Of a DNA stretch of 60,390 bases, positions 24,733 to 32,301 are shown one piece after another; the first letter of the stretch is position 1; each line of letters begins with the position of its first letter. The DNA comes from Prevotella sp. Its GTDB lineage: Bacteria > Bacteroidota > Bacteroidia > Bacteroidales > Bacteroidaceae. The notes below the pieces were generated by a model. It did no database searches and was not told the DNA's origin. It saw nothing but the letters and a program-made list of their open reading frames with translations. The stretch spans positions 1-60,390 of the forward strand of contig JAGCDZ010000103.1 of the NCBI GenBank assembly GCA_017650905.1. Reading direction: 5' to 3'. A program made the translations under genes and the position numbers.

Positions 24733-25189
24733 CGGATTCTGTATCAATGTGTACAGTCCGGGGAACTTTATTGCCAAGGAAATCAATATAGGCACCCTGA
24801 ATCTGGGTACACAGCCTAATAGCAATGGCTTTAGTGATGAGCAGGTGGCCAAGGCCCTGACAGCCTGCGTGGGCAAGGGTAAGGTAATCGACCAGAAGCA
24901 GAAATGGGCGGGTGCCTACTGGTATCTGCGGTGGGCCTGTAATTATCCGGTGGACGTGCAGAAGTCCTGTGATAAGATCAAGTCCCTGCCTTATGAGAGG
25001 GCGCTGGAGATACCATGTGACTACAACAACATCAGAAGGATCTGCAGTTGCTCATTCATGGATTACGACGTCCGCGATATGGAGAAGGTGAAGGTAAGCA
25101 ACATGGACCAGGACGTCTTTTTATGGTGTCGCGAAATAGCTCTTAAATTAGCCGAAGAATTAGGTAAATCATACCTTCCGCAGATCTGA
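24707..25189 (+). CDS. small protein with an N-terminal SPGN motif
   Basis: 160 residues; ATG 24719 is an alternative start. The N-terminus has YSPGNFIAKEINIGTL, then a helical, Cys- and Trp-containing domain (WAGAYWYLRWACNYP, IRRICSCSF). No known family. It is followed by a strong terminator at 25219-25250, so the pair forms a unit of its own. The SPGNxIA motif shared with its neighbour is the best clue to joint action. Confidence 0.65.
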   Translation: MKTDMEKDDGFCINVYSPGNFIAKEINIGTLNLGTQPNSNGFSDEQVAKALTACVGKGKVIDQKQKWAGAYWYLRWACNYPVDVQKSCDKIKSLPYERALEIPCDYNNIRRICSCSFMDYDVRDMEKVKVSNMDQDVFLWCREIALKLAEELGKSYLPQI

Positions 25190-25218
25190 TTTTACCAAAC
25201 TACTACCAAATCGTTACC

Positions 25219-25250
25219 AAATCGCTCCAAAAAATTGGGGCGATTTTTTT
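25219..25250 (+). terminator. intrinsic terminator
   Basis: AATCGC-t-CCAA and TTGG-g-GCGATT form the stem around a short A-rich loop, and the run of T to 25250 follows. It ends the two-gene unit at 24361-25189. Confidence 0.85.
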
Positions 25251-25288
25251 ATGCCTAATTTTGCCATTGCAAGTAAGTTGCAACGGCG

Positions 25289-25351
25289 AGTGAAGGCTGC
25301 GGCTCAGCATAGCCGAACAAGTTTGGCTATGCGTTCGCCTTGCACTTCACT
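25289..25351. repeat. large two-part hairpin element
   Basis: The inner stem pairs GCATAGCC-g-AAC with GTT-t-GGCTATGC (25307-25332) around AA. The outer arms AGTGAAG (25289-25295) and CTTCACT (25345-25351) also pair. It lies in a 385-nt gap (25190-25574) that carries no supported gene and two terminators. It could be a REP-like element or a structured RNA. Confidence 0.55.
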
Positions 25352-25462
25352 TATCCAGCAAACCCGGGGACGCCTGGAATCAGTTTGCAAGCGTTCATTG
25401 ACTTATTGCAACCATAATCATATTTCCTTGCAGTAGTATCATAGCATTTTGGCGGTCAGCGG

Positions 25463-25506
25463 ACTGCCGGACCCTGTCCTGTCGTGACGATACGGCAGTT
25501 TTCTTC
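25463..25506 (+). terminator. probable intrinsic terminator
   Basis: ACTGCCG (25463-25469) pairs with CGGCAGT (25493-25499), followed by TTTCTTCT. The loop of 23 nt is long. A second small hairpin (GTCGCC with GGGCGAC) lies at about 25528-25554, just before the next gene. Confidence 0.5.
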
Positions 25507-25574
25507 TCACGTACATTACTTATCTACTATAAAGGTCGCCTTCAAGGGGGCGACGTTAAATAAATTGTTTGCTT

Positions 25575-26234
25575 ATGAACAGAACAGAAATACAGGAATT
25601 CAAAAGATTCCTACACGTTAGAGAACTTTTCGGAATGTTCTCACAGTACTACCGTACTAACCACCTGACATCGAACCCGCCTACGCTGGAGGCTTATCTG
25701 GAGAAGGCCAAGGCTGAGAGTGTTATCCCACTGGCTTTCGTCTATCCGAAGACGATCTATGGCAAGGACTTCTGGCTGGCTATCCACGAGGAATGGAACC
25801 AACTTCTTTCGGAGCAGCGGGCTGACCGCAGCGAGGCTGACCAGCTGAACAGCTTGGGCTTGGAAATTATCGAGATCCAGACGAGAACTAACTGTCTGGG
25901 TCTACCGAAGAACACTTGTTCGTTGAGTCTGAAAGGCGGCAACCGACTGACGCTCAATATGGAGCACTCGAAGCTGGTGGCCAAGAAACTTTCGACTCAC
26001 ATGCTGCTGACCCGTAGCCGACAGACCACAGACGTGGTCCTGATGTTCAACCGGACACGGGGCATCGAGGTGAAGTTCAAGCCAGACAGTAGCAGTCTTC
26101 AGTTCAACAATGCTGAGTTGGCTAACCAACTGATCAAATTGTTGGAACTCGACCCCGAAAAGGCGTACTTCCAGATTGGCATCGAGGTGCTGACTGAGAC
26201 GAAAGACTATTTGTTGTTTATGTTGAAAAAATAA
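25575..26234 (+). CDS. accessory-module protein, function unknown
   Basis: About 219 residues, cytoplasmic. ATG 25575 is preferred to TTG 25569. It starts MNRTEIQEFKRFLHVRELF. The middle is rich in polar residues and the C-terminal half mixes strands and helices (VVLMFNRTRGIEVKF). No nuclease or helix-turn-helix motif is clear. It heads the run of genes leading to the primase-helicase-like gene, so a DNA-related role is plausible by context only. Confidence 0.65.
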   Translation: MNRTEIQEFKRFLHVRELFGMFSQYYRTNHLTSNPPTLEAYLEKAKAESVIPLAFVYPKTIYGKDFWLAIHEEWNQLLSEQRADRSEADQLNSLGLEIIEIQTRTNCLGLPKNTCSLSLKGGNRLTLNMEHSKLVAKKLSTHMLLTRSRQTTDVVLMFNRTRGIEVKFKPDSSSLQFNNAELANQLIKLLELDPEKAYFQIGIEVLTETKDYLLFMLKK

Positions 26235-26287
26235 GGATATGGATATAAGGAACACGAATCTTACGAATTACACTAATTTGTTTTAGA

Positions 26288-26581
26288 ATGGAAAGAATTG
26301 TAAGAATTCTGAATCAGAGTCCGCTGGCTACCCGCCAGTATCCGGACAAGAAGACAGGGGAACAGAAGGTGATTAATACTGTGACCCTGAAGTTGACTGA
26401 CGGCACAGATACCTTCCTCGGTGAGATCACCGGCGAGAGGGCTGTCAACTGCCCTAAGTTTGATCCCCAGTACATCTACAAGGTACAGTGCTCTATGGTA
26501 GTGCGTGAATGGGATAGTTCCCAGTCTGGCGAACACATGCAGGCTACCACTATCTACGTTGACAAGATTAACCTCATATGA
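26288..26581 (+). CDS. small beta-rich protein, possible OB-fold
   Basis: 97 residues. Alternating strands (INTVTLKLTDGTDTFLGEI, then YIYKVQCSMVVREWDSS) and a final strand match the size and pattern of small OB-fold, SSB-like proteins; no sequence signature proves this. It is coupled to the next gene by an ATGA overlap (26578-26581) and lies two genes before a primase-helicase-like gene, which fits single-strand DNA binding. Confidence 0.55.
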   Translation: MERIVRILNQSPLATRQYPDKKTGEQKVINTVTLKLTDGTDTFLGEITGERAVNCPKFDPQYIYKVQCSMVVREWDSSQSGEHMQATTIYVDKINLI

Positions 26582-27120
26582 CTTTAGAGTATCTTGAACT
26601 TATGGAAGACGTTAAGAAGACTCAGGAGATGGCAGAGCAGACCTCTGCCACTCCTTCTACGACTCGTAGGAAGCTGCAGAAGTCGTTCAAGTCGAACACC
26701 CGTATCTATGATGACGGGAGTATCGAGGTTGACCCACAGGCTCAGGGCGAGCCCAGTCAGAAGGACGTGAAAAAGGTGGGTAAGTCGAAGCGGTACGTTA
26801 CCAACGGTAAGAACCCGCTGACGTGTGTTGAACTGAAGTGTCCCGAGGATGTGCCCGACAAGGCTGCCTTCTTCCACAAGGAACTGGCAAAACTGACGAA
26901 GGACATTCAGATTGAGGAGCCGCAGTTGCCTGAGGGTGAGTATCTCTTGAATGAGGATAACGTGAAGGTACGCTTTGCGGCAAAGGAGCACAAGGTTGTG
27001 GCCTGGCTCACATTTGAGGCTAAAGGATTGATAGACGTAAGGAGAGAGCTGTACAATCTAACAAGCAAGATTGACAAATGTTTTGTAATCAACGAAGCTT
27101 CGGTCTGCCAACTGAAATAG
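26578..27120 (+). CDS. accessory-module protein, function unknown
   Basis: 180 residues. The N-terminal half is disordered and basic (STTRRKLQKSFKSNTRIY and a KKVGKSKRYV segment), which suits nucleic-acid binding. The C-terminal half is alpha/beta. It is translationally coupled to the small beta-rich protein upstream and overlaps the primase-helicase-like gene by 43 nt. It probably acts with both. Confidence 0.6.
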   Translation: MTLEYLELMEDVKKTQEMAEQTSATPSTTRRKLQKSFKSNTRIYDDGSIEVDPQAQGEPSQKDVKKVGKSKRYVTNGKNPLTCVELKCPEDVPDKAAFFHKELAKLTKDIQIEEPQLPEGEYLLNEDNVKVRFAAKEHKVVAWLTFEAKGLIDVRRELYNLTSKIDKCFVINEASVCQLK

Positions 27121-29567
27121 TAACTGCCGAACAGTTCAGGGCGCTTATCGCGGCGCCCCGGACTGTCAATCTGGTGAAAGAGGCCCGTGAGGCTCTGGCC
27201 AAGGGCGACAAGAACACCTACGACAGAAAAAAGAAGAGCCTGCCGTTTGTGATTTTCATCGCTACTTACGACGATTCGGTCAAAGTGTTCGAGAACAAGA
27301 AGACCGGCGAGAAAACCGCCAAGACGGGCCTTTGGCGCAACCAGAAATATTGCCGTTTGAACGGTTTGTGTGTCATCGACTTCGACCACATTGAGGGCGA
27401 TGTGCACAAGGTCTGGGCAGAGGCTTTCGCAAAATTGAATGAGGAGGATCAGAAGCGTATCCTTTTCGTGTTCGTAACGCCTTCGGGGCATGGATTGAAG
27501 GTGGTCTTCATAGCCGATGCGGCTGCAGGCAACCTGATTGACAACCAGAAGGCGTTTTCCCTGAAACTGGGACTGAACCCCGACGAAAGCTGCAAGGATG
27601 CCAGTCGAGGAGCGTTCCTGACTACAAGTGACGATGTTTTATTTATTGACGAAGAAAGACTGATTACGTATGAGAATAAAGAATTCGGTAAGAAGTATGA
27701 TGCTGAGTATCGGGCTGGTCATAGTGCTCCTACTAAGACTGCTGCTGTGGCCGATCAGGAAGCTGGACAAGGGGATGCGGCTGTCAGCCATGTGGATGAT
27801 CAGGAAGTGGTGACCTATCATGGTGTGCCGTACCAGAAGATTGTAGAGGCTTGGCTTGGTGACAAGAAGGTGGAAATTGGCGACAGACACCGCACAAGTC
27901 TGGTGCTGGCCGATCATCTGCGGTACATCACGGACAATGATCCGAAGCTGATAGAGCAGATCCTGCGGCAGACGCCCTTTGTGAAGGAGATTATTGAGGC
28001 ACGTAACGAGGATGTTGCTACCACCGTGAAGAGTGCCCATAACTATGAGTTCTTAAAGGGTATTCCCAAGCGGATGCAGGAGGCACTGAAGAAGAGCGGG
28101 GCTCTCGAGAATCAAGGGGACAGGTCGCGTGATATCGCTGACCCGTCAGCGAATCATGGACCTGTCCCCATTGATTCAACGCCTAATGCTCAGAATGACG
28201 ATGTTTATGGCGCTCTTCCTTTGGATGCTTGGGCTGAGGAGCTGCTGGAGATGGCAGAGTATTACCCCTGCTTGAAGGAGCTCTTTTTGAATGTGCATCC
28301 GCATAAGTTGGCGGCGGTGTGGTTCTCCAGTGCGGCGCTGTTCGGCACGCTAATGACAAGGGCCTGGTATCACTTCTGGTACGAGCCGGAGATATTGCGT
28401 AGGTTGAACTATAGCATCTTTATCATCGGTGACCCAGGTGCGGGTAAGAACATCGTGGAGAAGTTCTACAAGAAGATTGCCGACCCGATGATTCAGGCTG
28501 ACCAATGTCTGATAGATGCGGTGAACCGCTATAAGGAGGGGCGCACAGAACGTTCAACTTCTACTAAGGCACAGAAGGGTGAAGCTCTGAAAAGACCCGT
28601 TGTGGGTATCAGAGTGCATCCTGCCCGTACTGCTACAGGTGAGTTTATCCGTCACATGAATGCGGCTGTTGAGACGGTTCAGGGACAGCCTCTGAATCTG
28701 CACATGTTCTCGTTTGATGCGGAACTGGATAACGTCACCAAGCAGAATAAGGGCGGTGACTGGAAAGACCGCGAGATACTGGAACTCAAGGCGTTCCATA
28801 ACGAGCAGGACGGACAGATGTATGCCAATCAGGAAAGCGTCACCGGCATGTTCAACGTCTTTTGGAACTTCATCTATACGGGTACGCCGTATGCTTTGCA
28901 CCGCAAGGTGAATCAAAGGAACTTCGGTACGGGTATGTCAACCCGTCTGGCTGTCATCCCATTGCCTGACAAGGGCTTTGCCAATCGACACCAGCAGGTG
29001 GACCCGTCAGCCAACGAGACGCTGAAGACGTGGGCTTACCGCCTCGACAAGGTGGAGGGAGAGTTGTCTATTGAGCCGCTGAACGACGAGACCTACGAGT
29101 GGCAGACCAGCCATTTGGAGATTGCGGAGTTCAATGGCGATAAGGCAGATAGAACGCTTCTGAAGCGAATCCCGTACTATGGCATTGGCATTTCTTTGCC
29201 CTTTATCCTGATGCGTCATTGGGATGAGTGGCAGGAGTCTAAGACGCTGACCATGGATGACAGGGATAAGCGGTTGTGCCGTCTGGCTATGGAAATCCAA
29301 TACCGCTGCCAGCAGTTCTTCTTCGGCGAAATGGCTTTCAACTACTTTGCCGACCAGAACAAGGAGTTTGTACAGCGTCGTCGTACTGGTCGCTACGAAG
29401 ACTGTTTCCGCAAGTTGCCGGATGAGTTTAAGACGCAGCAGTTTAAGGACTGTTTCGGCACTAATGATTCGGCCACTTCGCGTGCTCTGAAGCGCCTGAA
29501 AGCCGATGGACTCATAGAGAAACTGACCTATGGTGCCTATCGGAAATTGGTTCAAGAGCTGCCGTAA
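27078..29567 (+). CDS. VirE-N (BT4734-like) / DUF3987 primase-helicase-like protein
   Basis: 829 residues. Residues about 10-200 match the BT4734-like N-terminal (VirE_N) domain: GLCVIDFDHIEGDVH and LFVFVTPSGHGLKVVF resemble the primase-polymerase-type core with its acidic DxD pair. A helical link (about 250-335) leads to a DUF3987 ATPase part from about 390 with Walker A GDPGAGKN and a later MFSFDAELDN segment (candidate Walker B). The C-terminus looks like a winged-helix (SATSRALKRLKADGLIEKL). These proteins are common in Bacteroidales mobile or capsule-linked loci and probably prime or unwind DNA. A palindrome has inserted in frame at residues about 345-367, between the domains. Confidence 0.85.
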   Translation: MFCNQRSFGLPTEIVTAEQFRALIAAPRTVNLVKEAREALAKGDKNTYDRKKKSLPFVIFIATYDDSVKVFENKKTGEKTAKTGLWRNQKYCRLNGLCVIDFDHIEGDVHKVWAEAFAKLNEEDQKRILFVFVTPSGHGLKVVFIADAAAGNLIDNQKAFSLKLGLNPDESCKDASRGAFLTTSDDVLFIDEERLITYENKEFGKKYDAEYRAGHSAPTKTAAVADQEAGQGDAAVSHVDDQEVVTYHGVPYQKIVEAWLGDKKVEIGDRHRTSLVLADHLRYITDNDPKLIEQILRQTPFVKEIIEARNEDVATTVKSAHNYEFLKGIPKRMQEALKKSGALENQGDRSRDIADPSANHGPVPIDSTPNAQNDDVYGALPLDAWAEELLEMAEYYPCLKELFLNVHPHKLAAVWFSSAALFGTLMTRAWYHFWYEPEILRRLNYSIFIIGDPGAGKNIVEKFYKKIADPMIQADQCLIDAVNRYKEGRTERSTSTKAQKGEALKRPVVGIRVHPARTATGEFIRHMNAAVETVQGQPLNLHMFSFDAELDNVTKQNKGGDWKDREILELKAFHNEQDGQMYANQESVTGMFNVFWNFIYTGTPYALHRKVNQRNFGTGMSTRLAVIPLPDKGFANRHQQVDPSANETLKTWAYRLDKVEGELSIEPLNDETYEWQTSHLEIAEFNGDKADRTLLKRIPYYGIGISLPFILMRHWDEWQESKTLTMDDRDKRLCRLAMEIQYRCQQFFFGEMAFNYFADQNKEFVQRRRTGRYEDCFRKLPDEFKTQQFKDCFGTNDSATSRALKRLKADGLIEKLTYGAYRKLVQELP
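28109..28177 (+). repeat. REP-like palindrome, copy B, in frame inside the primase gene
   Basis: GAATCAA-GGGGACAGGTC pairs with GACCTGTCCCC-a-TTGATTC. CGTGAT/ATCATG and CGCTGA/TCAGCG nest inside to give one hairpin of 69 bp (23 codons). It encodes a Pro/Asp-rich interdomain peptide (NQGDRSRDIADPSANHG). The reading phase of CAA GGG GAC is the same as in copy C at 31702. Confidence 0.75.
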
Positions 29568-29735
29568 AGCTGTGAGACCTCATGGGGCAAAGCCCCAGAG
29601 GTTTTGCACTTTTGCACTTTTGCAAACTTGACTTAAAGGTTTTCCGTAAGCCATGAGCAAAGCCGAGTTTACTTGAGCTTTGCCGTGGCGAGGAAAAGCT
29701 CGAATGAAGTTCAAGGTTTTATAATTAATATTATC

Positions 29736-30161
29736 ATGAGTTTACCAAGAGGAATTCGTAATCACAACCCGCTAAATATCCGCAGGTCAAAAGACCAGTG
29801 GAAGGGTATGGCAGAGGTGCAGAACGACCGCGCCTTTGTACAGTTCAAGTCATTAGAATATGGTTGGCGTGCCGCCTTTTATCTGCTCACCCGCACATAC
29901 TACCACAAGTACCGCCTCTACACCATTCGAGGCATCATCTCCCGTTGGGCACCGTCGTCGGAGAACAATACGGCGGCTTACATCGCCAACGTCTCTCGCC
30001 TCACCGGCATCGATCCAGACGAACCCATCGGCATCCCGTTGGAACGCCCTGCCCGTTGGATGATGCTCGGCGTGGCCATGGCGATTCAGGAAAACGGTAC
30101 TGACTCGCTGGATTACTTCGCCATGCTACGAGGTTGGGAGCTCTGCCGCCAAGACTTCTAA
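29736..30161 (+). CDS. P5-type structural/lytic protein
   Basis: About 141 residues from ATG 29736; the open frame extends further upstream without good support. SLPRGIRNHNPLNIRRS and then WRAAFYLLTRTYY are the hallmark of phage-P5-like structural/lytic proteins. These are related to lysozyme-like enzymes and are very common next to VirE-N primase genes in Bacteroidales. No signal peptide is present. Peptidoglycan cleavage is a family-based inference. The 168 nt between the primase gene and this start hold no other gene. Confidence 0.75.
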   Translation: MSLPRGIRNHNPLNIRRSKDQWKGMAEVQNDRAFVQFKSLEYGWRAAFYLLTRTYYHKYRLYTIRGIISRWAPSSENNTAAYIANVSRLTGIDPDEPIGIPLERPARWMMLGVAMAIQENGTDSLDYFAMLRGWELCRQDF

Positions 30162-30184
30162 TACAGTAAAACTCTATAATAACA

Positions 30185-30254
30185 GCCGCCAATATACACT
30201 TGTGGAGTATATCGGCGGCACTAAGCCCGCAGTTTGCGGGCTTTATTCTTTTTT
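30185..30254 (+). terminator. double hairpin terminator ending the primase module
   Basis: First stem: GCCGCC-a-ATATAC with GTATAT-c-GGCGGC (30185-30219). Second stem: AAGCCCGC with GCGGGCTT (30223-30243), followed by a T-rich tract to 30254. The second is a classical terminator. Confidence 0.85.
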
Positions 30255-30351
30255 ACAAGCAATCTGAAACCTTTGCTGATTCCATGCCTTTTTTCTGCAT
30301 TCTACTTATTTTTCAATAGAATTATATGTTCTTCGATTATTTTTATGTATA

Positions 30352-30396
30352 TTTGCACCCAAATTAGCATGATGAAGATAGGATACGACGCAAAGC
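30352..30396 (+). repeat. 45-bp direct repeat, left copy
   Basis: Identical to 31136-31180. It begins inside a -7 box (TATATTTG, 30348-30355) and includes ATG ATG AAG ATA GGA, the start of the glycosyltransferase. Here the frame continues for only a few codons (MMKIGYDAKPLIGLLRDGS) before a stop, so it is a dead copy of the gene's 5' end. Confidence 0.9.
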
Positions 30397-30445
30397 CTTT
30401 AATCGGCCTGCTTCGTGACGGAAGTTGAGAAATAAACAATAAACG

Positions 30446-31114
30446 ATGAAAAAGATTATACAATGGATGATGGCCGCCATCCTGATTTGCGGCGCAAGTA
30501 TGCTTACATCCTGCTCCATCGATGATGAACCGGTAGAGCCGATTGGTTACACAGGCGTGCCACTCATCATATACGACACTGACATCGGCTCATCGGCCGA
30601 TGTTCTCTTTGCCTTGGAAATGCTCTACCGCTACGAGGACGAGGGTCGTTGCCGCCTGCTCGGCGTAATGGTTGACAGAGAGGGCGAACGGAATGCGGCC
30701 TTTGCCGACGTGATGAATACGTACTTTAGCCATGGCAACGTGCCCATCGGTCTTGTCCGCGACGGCATCAAGGAGCCGAAGGTGTGGATTGACTATGCTC
30801 ACGTGACCGACATGAAGGATGGCGAGGGGCAGCCGATGTTCCAGCGCACGGTGGCCGACTATTCGTCGCTGCCCGACGGCTGGCGGCTATACCGCCGTCT
30901 GCTGGCCGCGCAGCCCGACCGCTCGGTGAGCATCGTGAGCGTGGGCTTCGTTACCTGTCTGGCACAATTGCTGGCATCAGAAGCTGACGAGTATTCATCG
31001 CTCTCAGGCGTGGAGCTGGTGCGCCGCAAGGTGAAATGTATCTATCTGCAGGGCGGCACAAATGCTGGAGAAGATACGCAACGCCAACAAAACCAGATAG
31101 CATTTTTTAGATAG
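30446..31114 (+). pseudogene. C-terminally truncated nucleoside hydrolase lipoprotein
   Basis: 222 residues. Lipoprotein signal with lipobox LTSC (MKKIIQWMMAAILICGASM precedes it), then an inosine-uridine nucleoside hydrolase start: IIYDTDIGSSADVLFALEML has the DTD motif, though the usual DTDxxxDD is changed at the last positions. Family members run beyond 300 residues and continue after the LQGG motif. Here the frame ends soon after YLQGGTNAGED in unrelated sequence near the right direct repeat. The active site is therefore incomplete and activity is unlikely. The gene lies wholly between the two 45-bp repeats. Confidence 0.75.
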
Positions 31115-31135
31115 CTTCTCTTATTTTTTCGTAAC

Positions 31136-31180
31136 TTTGCACCCAAATTAGCATGATGAAGATAGGATACGACGCAAAGC
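31136..31180 (+). repeat. 45-bp direct repeat, right copy
   Basis: Identical to 30352-30396, 784 bp apart start to start. It overlaps the -7 box TAACTTTG (31132-31139) and the first codons of the intact glycosyltransferase at 31153. The promoter bases just before the repeat differ from the left copy. Confidence 0.9.
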
Positions 31181-32301
31181 GAATCGTGCGTAATGGCACA
31201 GGATTGGGCAACTACGGACGGACGCTGGTGAACGACATCGCTCAGCAGGACAGGCAGTTGGACTTGCGGCTCTACGCCCCAGACAAAGGGCGCGACGAAT
31301 TGCGTGGACAGATTGTGGCCCGGGAGAATGTCACTTTCTGCTATCCTCACGACACCACTCTGCCTTTTGCAAAAGCCTGGTGGCGAACCAAAGGCATGGT
31401 GAAGGATCTGAAGCGAGATCAGATACAGATCTATCACGGCCTGAGCGGTGAACTGCCCTTTGGCATCAGCAAGACCAATATCCGCAGTGTGGTAACCATC
31501 CACGATTTGATTTTCCTGCGTCATCCGGAATTCTACCACTGGCTCGACACCAAGATCTACACCTGGAAATTCCTGCAGACCATCAAAGAGGCCGACCATA
31601 TCATCGCCATCAGCGAATGCACGAAACGCGACATCATGGAATTCGGCAATGTCGACGAGAAACAAATCTCTGTCATCTATCAAAGCTGCTCGCCCAGATT
31701 CATCTCACAAGGGGACGGTTCTTTTGTTATATCGCGCGATGTATCAAAAGAACCATCCCCTTGTGAGATACGCCAACGCTATATACTCAGTGTGGGCTCC
31801 ATCGAGGCAAGAAAAAATATCCTATTGGCTGTGAAGGCCCTACCCTACCTGCCTGACGATGTGAACCTCGTCATCGTAGGACGACACACCAAATACACGG
31901 ATGTCGTCATCGACTATGTTCAAAAGCACGGACTGGAGCAAAGGGTAAAGATATTACATGGCGTGAAAGATGAAGAACTGCCCAATCTCTATGCTGGAGC
32001 AGAGGCATTTGTATACCCGTCACTTTATGAGGGTTTTGGTATTCCGATTATCGAAGCCATCAGCACAGGTCTGCCTGTCGTAGCTTGCACAGGGTCGTGT
32101 CTGGAGGAAGCGGGAGGACCCGATAACCTCTATGTGGCGCCTGACGATGCCGAGGGTATGGCTGCTGCCATCCGTCAGACGCTCCGAGGAGCTGAGGGGC
32201 GCGAAGAGCGTATTTTGCGCAGTCAGGCCTATATCCGCAGGTTTGAAGGAAAGAATGTCGCCCAACAGGTTGTCGACTTGTATCACCAACTGCTTTTTTA
32301 G
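31153..32301 (+). CDS. glycosyltransferase, GT4/GT-B type
   Basis: 382 residues. The N-terminal half begins KIGYDAKRIVRNGTGLGNYG, the sugar-acceptor side of GT-B enzymes. The C-terminal half has YILSVGSIEARKN, a strand-loop PNLYAGAEAFVYPSLYEGFG and then PIIEAISTGLPVV, the E-x7-E-type donor-binding motif of family GT4. It probably adds a sugar from a nucleotide donor in a cell-envelope polysaccharide pathway. A palindrome adds about 23 codons at residues 184-206, in the linker between the two halves, without breaking the frame. ATG 31156 is an equal start candidate. It ends 4 nt into the convergent gene. Confidence 0.9.
   Translation: MMKIGYDAKRIVRNGTGLGNYGRTLVNDIAQQDRQLDLRLYAPDKGRDELRGQIVARENVTFCYPHDTTLPFAKAWWRTKGMVKDLKRDQIQIYHGLSGELPFGISKTNIRSVVTIHDLIFLRHPEFYHWLDTKIYTWKFLQTIKEADHIIAISECTKRDIMEFGNVDEKQISVIYQSCSPRFISQGDGSFVISRDVSKEPSPCEIRQRYILSVGSIEARKNILLAVKALPYLPDDVNLVIVGRHTKYTDVVIDYVQKHGLEQRVKILHGVKDEELPNLYAGAEAFVYPSLYEGFGIPIIEAISTGLPVVACTGSCLEEAGGPDNLYVAPDDAEGMAAAIRQTLRGAEGREERILRSQAYIRRFEGKNVAQQVVDLYHQLLF
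31702..31769 (+). repeat. REP-like palindrome, copy C, in frame inside the glycosyltransferase gene
   Basis: ATCTCACAAGGGGA pairs with TCCCCTTGTGAGAT, and GGTTCTTTTG pairs with CAAAAGAACC; one C-A mismatch separates the two stretches. An inner ATATCG/CGATGTAT segment closes a 68-bp hairpin. It encodes SQGDGSFVISRDVSKEPSP. The phase (CAA GGG GAC) equals that of copy B. Confidence 0.8.
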
